Notes under the pieces: generated by a model | Seen by the model: the letters and a program-made list of their open reading frames with translations, nothing else | Databases searched by the model: none | Told to the model about the DNA's origin: nothing | From: Ornithodoros turicata | Taxonomy: Eukaryota; Arthropoda; Arachnida; Ixodida; Argasidae | Length of the DNA stretch: 64,000 nt | Direction: 5' to 3' | NCBI RefSeq assembly: GCF_037126465.1 | Contig: NW_026999297.1 | Coordinates: 310,001-374,000 of the forward strand | In this document: piece after piece, positions 34,244 to 45,102 of the stretch | How the letters are laid out: every line of letters begins with the position of its first letter | Position numbering within the stretch: the stretch's first letter is position 1 | Made by a program: the position numbers and the translations under genes

Positions 34244-35797
34244 CAGAACCAGTAACCGCCCCTGGACAGCCGACAAGGGTCCAAGCATCCGCAGCCTATA
34301 GTGAACATCCACTGAACGTCTTCTAGACGCGTTTGTTGGGTTGCTCCAATGAGTATACAGCAGCGGACGTCCCATATATATCACTCCGTGGACATCGTGC
34401 GCACCCCATCCGCACTGTGTCCACAAAGTGCCGTTTGAGCACCCCTTTTCGCTCTTCACCTTCCGCCTCGTTCTTCTCTCCCGCTCTGTCGTCTGACTGC
34501 GTCGCCGCCGAAGGAGAAATCTGCGCAGAATGCTTGTTTTTCCGCAACGCGCAGAAGAGAGAGCCAAAGCCCGTTGTGCGGATGATTTCAAACGCCGCTG
34601 GAGAAACATGGCGGCATCTGCAATGGCTTGGAGTAATACGGTAATTTTCAACGCAAACAGCACCAGTACAGCTTGAATTTTGTGAAGAGTTAGGTGCACA
34701 TGCCTTGTTGGTAAAGGATTCTCCATCGGGGGCCACTATCTCTGACCGAAATACAGGTAAACGGGGTGCCTTTGGTTGTTAGCGCTTGCATTTTAGACTC
34801 CTTTGTTCTTCAAGTCGCTTTGGCCCACTGGCCAGTGGAAAAAAAATGCAATCGATCCTAGCTGAGCTTGTAATATAGGCATATTAGCACCTGTATACTA
34901 CTTTTATTTTGTGGTCCACTCACTGTGTTTTTGATATTCTTTCAGGCGTAAACGGCTATACCGCTCAGCATCGGCCATTCATTGCTGTGTGCGTCTCAGC
35001 GTCTTCCAGAAAGTGTTGGATGTTTTCTCTATGAGCAGTCTTGGAATTATTTACTGTCTTATGCGTTACATGTAAGAATGCTAGGTAAACGGGAGGTATG
35101 GCAAAACGCTGGTATGCGTATGTGCCATAGGCAGAGACCGACTATGCCTGTATTATGTCTCTCGTTTTTATCAGTGTGCCTCGGCGGCAGAACTTTGCAA
35201 GTGAGTTCCAGAGGCCGGAAGACACAGAAATGGACAATTTAAAGAGACTAGTAGCCATTCATAAGGCGTGAAGGAGCGTGAGGATACAGTTGCGTCGATT
35301 CCATGCAAGATGCCAACTAATTATACGGCGAGTAACATGGATGTATTTTTTTCCTTGTTTACATAACGTGACGATAATGGGACCGGGATCTGTATGAATG
35401 AGAATGATCTGAATATGACACCTTGTCACGTCCTTTCATTGTCTGTACTGCTTATGTGCCGGCAGGCATGTACGAATGCACATGTAAATACTAGTCCACA
35501 ATGAAATAAAGTGTTTTGGGTGCACACTTACGTCCTTGTATTCATTTCATGATTAAAATTATGATATTTTCATAGGCGCGCGATACCTATGGGACTGGGA
35601 TAGATATCCTCCACAGGGCCCTCGAAGATCCGCATCGGCGGTCCTACGACGTCCATTTCGCATAATTTTCTCTTGATTAGCACGGTAGTACGGGCGTAGT
35701 TAAAACGTAGCCGAGAGCAAATGTGTACGTTCGTGAGACGTACTCAGCATCCACAACCCGACGTTCGCTGGATGTTGATGGGCGGTTAATGGTTCTG
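34244..35797 (+). mobile_element. TIR element with ACGTC-rich ends and a plus-strand transcript signature
   Basis: 1554 bp bounded by CAGAACCAGTAACCGCCC and GGGCGGTTAATGGTTCTG (17 of 18 complementary). Inner inverted blocks CATCCACTGAACGTC and GACGTTCGCTGGATG lie near the ends. It breaks a satellite unit at GACGTC|CA...GATTTATTG with a few bases missing and no clear duplication. Inside, an ATG at 34608 opens MAASAMAWSNT to a GTAATT donor-like site, and AATAAA with a GT-rich tail is at 35505-35510. Superfamily unknown. Confidence 0.6.
34608..35510 (+). CDS. Possible transcription unit inside the 34-kb TIR element
   Basis: GC-rich sequence precedes an ATG at 34608 (GAAACATGGCGGC). Eleven codons lead to a donor-like ACG|GTAATT at 34641. 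A 31-nt intron to the AG at 34670-34671 would keep the frame open, but that is too short to be credible. Otherwise the frame stops after 22 codons. The AATAAA at 35505 could end the transcript. I cannot give a product, and this may be a non-coding or captured promoter fragment. Confidence 0.15.
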
Positions 35798-35801
35798 TGG
35801 G

Positions 35802-38800
35802 GATTTATTGAATGTAAATGCGTAACTAACGATGTTCATGTTGTGACTGTATTGTTGAAATGCGAGTGGGCTCCATTGGCGGGCTCGTAGGCTCGTCACA
35901 CTGTCGTTGTCGTCGTTTATGCAGTCATCCATGGCATCTCTTGCGAAGATTTCTGTTCGATGTGCACCTGCGAGCGTACTTCGTCAAGTAAAAAGAATTG
36001 TGAATTCACGACTTTAATGCTAAAATCTTTAACGGAATTTTCTATTTTGACTTCCACGATTTATTGATTGTAAATGCGTAACTAACGCTGTTGATGTTGT
36101 GACTGTATTGTTGAAATGCGAGTGGGCTCCATTGGCGGGCTCGTAGGCTCGTCACACTGTCGTTGTCGTCGTTTGTGCAGTCATCCACGGCATCTCTTGC
36201 GAAGATTTCTGTTCGATGTGCACCTGCGAGCGTACTTCGTCAAGTAAAAAGAATTGTGAATTCACGACTTTAATGCTAAAATCTTTAACGGAATTTTCTA
36301 TTTTGACTTCCACGATTTATTGATTGTAAATGCGTAACTAACGCTGTTGATGTTGTGACTGTATTGTTGAAATGCGAGTGGGCTCCATTGGCGGGCTCGT
36401 AGGCTCGTCACACTGTCGTTGTCGTCGTTTGTGCAGTCATCCACGGCATCTCTTGCGAAGATTTCTGTTCGATGTGCACCTGCGAGCGTACTTCGTCAAG
36501 TAAAAAGAATTGTGAATTCACGACTTTAATGTTAAAATGTTTAACGGAATTTTCTATTTTGACGTCCACAATTTATTGAATGTAAATGCGTAACTAACGA
36601 TGTTCATGTTGTGACTGTATTGTTGAAATCCGAGCGGGCTCCAGTGGCGGGCTCGTAGGCTCGTCACACTGTCGTTGTCGTCGTTTGTGCAGTCATCCAC
36701 GGCATCTCTCGCGAAGATTTCTGTTCGATGTGCACCTGCGAGCGTTCTTCGTCAAGTAAAAAGAATAGTGAATTCACGACTTTAATGTTAAAATCTTTAA
36801 CGGAATTTTCTATTTTGATGTCCACGATTTATTGATTGTAAATGCGTAACTAACGCTGTTGATGTTGTGACTGTATTGTTGAAATGCCAGCGGGCTCCAG
36901 TGGCGGGCTCGTAGGCTCGTCACACTGTCGTTGTCGTCGTTTACGCAGTCATCCACGGCATCTCTTGCGAAGATTTCTGTTCGAGGTGCACCTGCCAGCG
37001 TACTTCGTCAAGTAAAAAGAATAGTGAATTCACGACTTTAATGTTAAAATCATTAACGGAATTTTCTATTTTGACGTCCACAATTTATTGAATGTAAATG
37101 CGTAACTAACGATGTTCATGTTGTGACTGTATTGTTGAAATGCGAGCGGGCTCCAGTGGCGGGCTCGTAGGCTCGTCACACTGTCGTTGTCGACGTTTAT
37201 GCATTCATCCACGGCATCTCTCGCGAAGATTTCTGTTCGATGTGCACCTGCGAGCTTACTTCGTCAAGTAAAAAGAATAGTGAATTCACGACTTTAATGT
37301 TAAAATCTTTAACGGAATTTTCTATTTTGACGTCCACAATTTATTGAATGTAAATGCGTAACTAACGCTGTTGATGTTGTGACTGTATTGTTGAAATGCG
37401 AGTGGGCTCCATTGGCGGGCTCGTAGGCTCGTCACACTGTCATTGTCGTCGTTTATGCAGTCATCCATGGCATCTCTTGCGAAGATTTCTGTTCGATGTG
37501 CACCTGCGAGCGTACTTCGTGAAGTAAAAAGAATAGTGAATTCACGACTTTAATGTTAAAATGTTTAACGGAATTTTCTATTTTGACGTCCACGATTTAT
37601 TGAATGTAAATGCGTAACTAACGCTGTTCATGTTGTGACTGTATTGTTGAAATGCGAGCGGGCTCCAGTGGCGGGCTCGTAGGCTCGTCACACTGTCGTT
37701 GTCGACGTTTATGCATTCATCCACGGCATCTCTCGCGAATATTTCTGTTCGATGTGCACCTGCGAGCGTTCTTCGTCAAGTAAAAAGAATAGTGAATTCA
37801 CGACTTTAATGTTAAAATCTTTAACGGAATTTTCTATTTTGATGTCCACGATTTATTGATTGTAAATGCGTAACTAACGCTGTTGATGTTGTGACTGTAT
37901 TGTTGAAATGCCAGCGGGCTCCAGTGGCGGGCTCGTAGGCTCGTCACACTGTCGTTGTCGTCGTTTACGCAGTCATCCACGGCATCTCTTGCGAAGATTT
38001 CTGTTCGAGGTGCACCTGCCAGCGTACTTCGTCAAGTAAAAAGAATAGTGAATTCACGACTTTAATGTTAAAATGTTTAACGGAATTTTTTATTTTGACG
38101 TCCACGATTTATTGAATGTAAATGCGTAACTAACGATGTTCATGTTGTGACTGTATTGTTGAAATGCGAGCGGGCTCCAGTGGCGGGCTCGTAGGCTCGT
38201 CACACTGTCGTTGTCGACGTTTATGCATTCATCCACGGCATCTCTTGCGAAGATTTCTGTTCGATGTGCACCTGCGAGCGTACTTCGTCAAGTAAAAAGA
38301 ATAGTGAATTCACGACTTTAATGTTAAAATCTTTAACTGAATTTTCTATTTTGACGTCCACGCTTTATTGAATGTAAATGCGTAACTAACGATGTTCATG
38401 TTGTGACTGTATTGTTGAAATGCGAGCGGGCTCCAGTGGCGGGCTCGTAGGCTCGTCACACTGTCGTTGTCGACGTTTATGCATTCATCCACGGCATCTC
38501 TTGGGAAGATTTCTGTTCGATGTGCACCTGCGAGCGTACTTCGTCAAGTAAAAAGAATAGTGAATTCACGACTTTAATGTTAAAATGTTTAACGGAATTT
38601 TCTATTTTGACGTCCACGATTTATTGAATGTAAATGCGTAACTAACGATGTTCATGTTGTGACTGTATTGTTGAAATGCGAGCGGGCTCCATTGGCGGGC
38701 TCGTAGGCTCGTCACACTGTCGTTGTCGACGTTTATGCATTCATCCACGGCATCTCTTGGGAAGATTTCTGTTCGATGTGCACCTGCGAGCGTACTTCGT

Positions 38801-39727
38801 CAAGTAAAAAGAATAGTGAATTCACGACTTTAATGTTAAAATGTTTAACGGAATTTTCTATTTTGACGTCCACGATTTATTGAATGTAAATGCGTAACTA
38901 ACGATGTTCATGTTGTGACTGTATTGTTGAAATGCGAGCGGGCTCCATTGGCGGGCTCGTAGGCTCGTCACACTGTCGTTGTCGACGTTTATGCATTCAT
39001 CCACGGCATCTCTTGCGAATATTTCTGTTCGAGGTGCACCTGGGAGCGTACTTCGTCAAGTAAAAAGAATAGTGAATTCACGACTTTAATGTTAAAATCT
39101 TTAACGGAATTTTCTATTTTGACGTCCACGATTTATTGAATGTAAATGCGTAACTAACGATGTTCATGTTGTGACTGTATTGTTGAAATGCGAGTGGGCT
39201 CCATTGGCGGGCTCGTAGGCTCGTCACACTGTCGTTGTCGACGTTTATGCATTCATCCACGGCATCTCTCGCGAAGATTTCTGTTCGATGTGCACCTGCG
39301 AGCGTTCTTCGTCAAGTAAAAAGAATAGTGAATTCACGACTTTAATGTTAAAATCTTTAACGGAATTTTCTATTTTGATGTCCACGATTTATTGATTGTA
39401 AATGCGTAACTAACGCTGTTGATGTTGTGACTGTATTGTTGAAATGCCAGCGGGCTCCAGTGGCGGGCTCGTAGGCTCGTCACACTGTCGTTGTCGTCGT
39501 TTACGCAGTCATCCACGGCATCTCTTGCGAAGATTTCTGTTCGAGGTGCACCTGCCAGCGTACTTCGTCAAGTAAAAAGAATAGTGAATTCACGACTTTA
39601 ATGTTAAAATCATTAACGGAATTTTCTATTTTGACGTCCACAATTTATTGAATGTAAATGCGTAACTAACGCTGTTGATGTTGTGACTGTATTGTTGAAA
39701 TGCCAGCGGGCTCCAGTGGGGCTCGTA
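35802..39727 (+). repeat. Satellite block 4 (about 15 units)
   Basis: 256-bp units, mixed type II and hybrid forms. A distinctive two-unit combination (GATGTCCACGA followed by CGAGGTGCACCTGCCAGCG) recurs near 36720-37010, 37770-38030 and 39300-39560, so units move in groups. The block ends with a shortened CCAGTGGGGCTCGTA at core D. Confidence 0.92.
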
Positions 39728-42700
39728 CACTGATCTCGATTGTAAAAGGCTGGATCGCGGATAGGGAGCGCGAGCGTGCGGCAACCGGCCGCCATCTTAC
39801 TGTACCCAAAACAGTCGCCGCAGCGATCATGGCAACTTCTTGCAATTACGGTCGTACCAACCGTACCGGGAAGGATACAGGGCCGAAATTTCTACAGGTG
39901 AGTCATTCTTTATCAAGGAATAAATAGGCGTCCATTCTGTACATTTATTTGACAATTATGAAGTGTTTTTTTGCCCAAAACCAGCACTGGGTGCAAGTTG
40001 TTTGATCGCTCTTCCGAGGTTCAATCGAACACACTTGCATTTTACACGCCGGCAAATACAGTTTGAGTGCGTAATATGCTGGAGAGAACATGTTACGCTA
40101 CACTGATAGTGGTGTCATCAATATGTACGAGCACTCGAGCGCTTTTCTGCATGCATTGCTAGCACGGTACCTAGTGTTCTCTACGGAAGCAAGTGCGCAG
40201 TCATTTCTTTGAACCACCTTCGCGTATAAGTTCAGTATTACGTCGTAATAAGACCAAGAGGGTCACCTTTTTTCATGTATTGGTATTGTTTTGTGCCTTG
40301 GTTTGATTTGTGACGAAGAATCCTTGTGGTGTGACTTGGATACCGCCTTTGTGTCTGAGCTATGTTGTTAGCTTGTTGCGATAATAATAATTTGCAGCTT
40401 GTCGTGTTATTTGTAGCAGTGTGGTCTCTCAATACAGGTTTCCTCACGGGGGCTACCCAGAGGATCGTCTGTGTCATCGAGCATCATCTGTGTCATCGTC
40501 TGATGCGATCGAGCTTACAGATAAGTATCATGTTCCTCATTCACGGGTTCCAACTTTACGGGGAGGAACCACCCCAGTGCACGCACTGTGGTGAGCCTCT
40601 CTCAATTTTGCACATTCTCTTTACATGTTCACATCATGAAACACATCACTTCAGAGAGTTTTATATACACCTTAGGCCCCTTCACCCAGCATTGTGTCTT
40701 GGTGATGAAGCTATAATTATTTTTAGAACAGCGTTTAAACGTTGAAATTTTTAAAATATATTGGAATTGTAAACCCTGTTTTTAACTGATGTTTTAAACA
40801 TTTATGCAATGCTCTTACCAAACAACATATTTATTTTTAACTAGTTGTATCCTAACCAATGTTCTGTCCTTCACAGCTGCCTCGACATACGCAAGAAATG
40901 GGTGCAAAACCTGAGCAGTGCCCACAAACTTCGATCACCGCAGCACCTCCAAAAAGTAAAAGCATATGTGTCACATGAGATTTTTAAAGGTATTCATAGT
41001 ATACAATACCTTGTATAAACTGTTGTAGATCTAACCCACCTCTACAGTATACACCCTCAGGAATTAAAACTCGTTGTGGAACTGTGATCATTGTTTTTAG
41101 TTACTAGGCATGCACATATATGCTATAAGAAGAAAATTATTTCTTGAGAATGCACTACTGTTGATCACACTCATGCAGCTGTAGGTTTACCTTCGGCCTC
41201 TTGGAACTCTCTGTAGTTGCCTTAGCTGCAGGAGGAGTGTCCTCCAGCATGTCAACTACTTGCAGAAATACTGACGTATTTAAGATTATGACACAGTTTG
41301 AAGGATTTCAATTCAGGAAATTTGCAGTGGCAGGGCCTGCCAGAGTGAAACCTACTGAATATTTTATGGTGGTATGGTGTCGAAGGGGCGGTTCCTTCAG
41401 GACAGGAATATCTTGGATGGGAGCGAAAAGCTTGAAATTACAAAGTGTTGTTTGCATTAAGCAATTTGTAATATACTGAACACATAGGCAGCAAAACAAA
41501 AATTTAAAATTCAGCATGTATGAAAATTGGGTGCAACAAATTTGCATAGTGTACCTGTACATTGTCATTCCTGAGATATATATTGTCATTGCAGGGAGGT
41601 CACAAAACAATAAATGTATTGTTTTGTCACTTCCCTGCACATTCATTGTGATGCTTGATATATGCCAGAATAAATGTTGAACTTGAAAAATGTATATTCT
41701 CTTTATTCATAGAGCATAACATCACTTATCTTCTTTACAAAAGCATATCGTGTTACATCTTTGTCACGCAGAATGCACAACCAAGAAAGCCATCTTCCAT
41801 TAAACATCACGTTTGACATGATTCAGTTGGTATCATTTCGTAGACAGGGTACACCAGGGCTCCCGTTTCAAGCTCTAAATCGTCATGTTGCAGTTTGGAA
41901 ACCGTACATGTGTAGTGCAAGAGAGCCCTCACACATTAAAATGTAAGATGGCAGTCACTGTTAATTCAAAGTAACTCCTATGAGAGAGACTGACGCTGCA
42001 GAAAAGTATGCAAACTGCGGAAAGTGTCACAGAAGATCTTCAGAAATCGTGCCTGGTTTCACGACACTGCTACCACACTCCCTTTTAGATGACGATGATA
42101 ATGATTGGAGTTTCAGATGTGCAGCTGCATTTTTTGCAACGTGCTCCACATAACAAGCATGACAAAGTCAGCAGTGGATGGCAGGCCCTCGTCCCTACGC
42201 AGCTTTGTTCATGCTGCAGTTCTATTCAGCAAAAGCATGTGAGTACGCGTGAAGGACATTCAATTTCACCTGCAAATAATCAGAGCAAGTGAAGGAAGAA
42301 AAAAAAAGAGCGGTACTTCAAAAGGAGATAAGTCTTGTGTCTCAAGGTGGTGTTACCACTTACTAAGTAACTTGATTAAGTTTACATCAATACCTAGATT
42401 AACTGGCCTAAGCGTGATCTAATTGCGTGAAGTAATTGTTTAAGATGCTTCGGTGTGTTCATATTTGCGAGGCATTACGTCGAAGACACCACTGTCGTTC
42501 ACTAAAAGACTCTTTCTTGCTTGATATAAATCACACTAAACGCATACGCCTGTCTGAAACAACGGCTGTGATTCTACGGGGCGATTTTTTCTACCATGCG
42601 GGTATATCCTTTCTGGGACCGTTCTTTGTGGAACAATTTTTGTCCAGAACGCAGCACGGGAGATTATATACATGGTTGTTGTTAATCTCACATCGTTTCT

Positions 42701-43052
42701 TATTGAAATATTGGCTGGGAAACGTGCTGTAGTACAATCCCCAGCGCTACACTGCAGTGACGGTCTAGTTTCGGAATGCAAAACATAACGTAATTAAGAA
42801 TCGAACGGCAGGACACCCGTGAAACACTGTTAGGATACATCAGTATACTGGCACCTTACAAAATTGTATAACGACAAACAACGATCAACGCCTGCAGCGC
42901 AATAAATACTCACAATCTCTGTTGCCTCCCATTGTTTTCTATGGGCGCACAAAGCGCTTTAGGGCCTCCCAACATGGCGGCCCGAATGCGTGCCTCTCCC
43001 CCACGAGCCCCTCTCCCATGCGCGATCCAGCCTTTATACATAGAGATCAGTG
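39728..43052 (+). mobile_element. Core element D (most diverged copy)
   Basis: 3325 bp with GGCTCGTA on both sides (39720-39727, 43053-43060). It differs from the other cores by many substitutions. It keeps a longer LINE tail and has about 0.3 kb of private sequence around 41175-41500. Exon 1 of the plus mini-gene is intact (39829-39897). The minus mini-gene is broken in exon 2 by a deletion near 42255. It therefore looks like the oldest insertion or a separate subfamily. Confidence 0.84.
40494..40745 (+). pseudogene. LINE ORF2 C-terminal remnant
   Basis: The translation contains QCTHCGEPLSILHILFTC, a C-x2-C-x7-H-x4-C pattern, then HHFREFY and LHPALCLGDEA. This matches the zinc-knuckle and tail that follow the reverse transcriptase or RNase H domain in many arthropod non-LTR retrotransposons. 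The other cores carry the same segment with a stop after CTHCG and frame shifts (for example 13823-13980 and 48415-48580), so it was inherited as part of the core. No reverse transcriptase domain is present. Confidence 0.6.
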
Positions 43053-44090
43053 GGCTCGTAGGCTCGTCACACTGTCGTTGTCGTCGTTTACGCAGTCATC
43101 CACGGCATCTCTTGCGAAGATTTCTGTTCGATGTGCACCTGCGAGCGTACTTCGTCAAGTAAAAAGAATAGTGAATTCACGACTTTAATGTTAAAATCAT
43201 TAACGGAATTTTCTATTTTGACGTCCACAATTTATTGAATGTAAATGCGTAACTAACGCTGTTGATGTTGTGACTGTATTGTTGAAATGCGAGCGGGCTC
43301 CAGTGGCGGGCTCGTAGGCTCGTCACACTGTCGTTGTCGACGTTTATGCATTCATCCACGGCATCTCTTGCGAAGATTTCTGTTCGATGTGCACCTGCGA
43401 GCGTACTTCGTCAAGTAAAAAGAATAGTGAATTCACGACTTTAATGTTAAAATCTTTAACGGAATTTTCTATTTTGATGTCCACGATTTATTGATTGTAA
43501 ATGCTTAACTAACGCTGTTGATGTTGTGACTGTATTGTTGAAATGCCAGCGGGCTCCAGTGGCGGGCTCGTAGGCTCGTCACACTGTCGTTGTCGTCGTT
43601 TACGCAGTCATCCACGGCATCTCTTGCGAAGATTTCTGTTCGAGGTGCACCTGCCAGCGTACTTCGTCAACTAAAAAGAATAGTGAATTCACGACTTTAA
43701 TGTTAAAATCTTTAACGGAATTTTCTATTTTGATGTCCACGATTTATTGATTGTAAATGCTTAACTAACGCTGTTGATGTTGTGACTGTATTGTTGAAAT
43801 GCCAGCGGGCTCCAGTGGCGGGCTCGTAGGCTCGTCACACTGTCGTTGTCGTCGTTTACGCAGTCATCCACGGCATCTCTTGCGAAGATTTCTGTTCGAG
43901 GTGCACCTGCCAGCGTACTTCGTCAAGTAAAAAGAATAGTGAATTCACGACTTTAATGTTAAAATCATTAACGGAATTTTCTATTTTGACGTCCACAATT
44001 TATTGAATGTAAATGCGTAACTAACGCTGTTGATGTTGTGACTGTATTGTTGAAATGCCAGCGGGCTCCAGTGGGGCTCGTAGGCTCGTC
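43053..44090 (+). repeat. Satellite block 5 (about 4 units)
   Basis: Four 256-bp units. Two consecutive units share the private variant ATGCTTAACTAACG (43501 and 43758), a recent duplication. The block ends in GGCTCGTC (44083-44090), the target duplication of the following hAT. Confidence 0.92.
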
Positions 44091-44680
44091 CAGTGGCGTA
44101 TCTAGGGTGTGGCAGGTGTGGACAGGTGCCATGGGCGCCAGGTGAACAGGGGCGCCATTATGTGGTCGGGTGTGAATGTGCCAGGTCGGGCACTCAACCT
44201 GGCACATTCATAAATGATCTAAAGCAACCGCCATTAGAGAGGTTCTACTGTGAAACCTAGTGCGGACCACACGAAAACGCATCCCCAAGGACATCATGTT
44301 AACCACGAGGTAGCTAAACTGGGCGCTTGACGTATTTGACGAGAACGGGGCACCGTGAGCTAACCGAACCAGCTCAGTGAGCGACTGTCACGGCCGAGAC
44401 CAAAGCAGCCTAAACAAAAGGGAGATCCCAGTACCCTGTACGGTTACTCGAGACGCGACAGCAGCATTTGAGGATGTTTAGGTAGCAAGCCGATCGCAGC
44501 AGTGGGACTGAGAGAGATATCTGAGCAAGAAAATCGACCCGACGAAAAGAGGAGTTCGTATCGGGCGGACCAACAAGAGGGTCAACCTGAACCCTTCTGT
44601 CGGGCTGGGGCAGGTGTAAAGTGGTGTGACTTCCTGGAGATGAGAATGTCTTCCCGAACTTTCGGGTTGCGGTCCAGATA

Positions 44681-44893
44681 ATGCTTACGATCGCGGTTTC
44701 AATTGCCAGCTGTAAGCGGTCATTTAGCAAGCTAAAGCTGATACTTTCGTATTTAAGAGCATCAATGGGTCAGGACAGGCTTTCCGACCTTGCTGTCCTA
44801 ATAAGTGTTGAACGAGAAGAAACAGAAAAAAAATTGATTTCAGTGACATTATCGACAAATTTGCAGCAGCAAAAGCCAGAAAGGCTATCATAT
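44681..44893 (+). pseudogene. hAT transposase C-terminal (dimerisation) domain remnant
   Basis: The translation contains SIASCKRSFSKLKLILSYLR followed by ASMGQDRLSDLAVLISVERE. This is the conserved hAT dimerisation block (usually A-SCERSFSKLK-IK-YLRS-MGQ-RLS-LA-LSIE). The catalytic RNase H-like core and BED finger are absent, so the protein cannot be functional. Coding similarity ends at the perfect palindrome starting at 44863. Confidence 0.8.
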
Positions 44894-44963
44894 GATAGCC
44901 TTTCTGGCTTTTGCTGCTGCCCACTTTGCTGCCCACTTACGTCACATATGTGACGTTAGTGGG
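44863..44963. repeat. Two adjacent palindromes inside the hAT remnant
   Basis: Positions 44863-44920 form a perfect 58-bp palindrome centred on CATATG. Its left half is transposase coding sequence. Positions 44932-44963 form a 32-bp palindrome with a single mismatched pair, also centred on CATATG. Confidence 0.85.
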
Positions 44964-45102
44964 CCATCTGCATGTGTAGCAGTTCTGTGGATTTCATTAA
45001 AGTATTTACAAAACATGACGAACTGTGTCCTCGATATGTGCCTGAACAGGGGCGCAGACTCACTGGTTGCCATGGGCGCAGGTAGCTCTAGATACGCCAC
45101 TG

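Larger units (their letters stand above)
44091..45102 (+). mobile_element. hAT element with CAGTGGCGTATCTAG ends
   Basis: 1012 bp with 15-bp perfect terminal inverted repeats CAGTGGCGTATCTAG and exact GGCTCGTC on both sides (44083-44090, 45103-45110). Ends and duplication are classic hAT. It retains the C-terminus of a transposase (44681-44890) and is otherwise deleted. It contains two palindromes at 44863-44963 and a 13-bp-stem hairpin (GAATGTGCCAGGT) near 44172-44208. Confidence 0.88.

Noticed and set aside
34106..34726. 206-codon minus-strand frame
   Set aside because: It runs across the junction between the TIR element and the satellite. Its end is satellite antisense sequence.
34608..34735. 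Two-exon frame MAASAM... joined to LEFCEELGAHALL
   Set aside because: It requires a 31-nt intron, shorter than functional introns.
40362..40745. 127-codon plus-strand frame as a gene
   Set aside because: Only the LINE tail part is meaningful. The start is intergenic core sequence.
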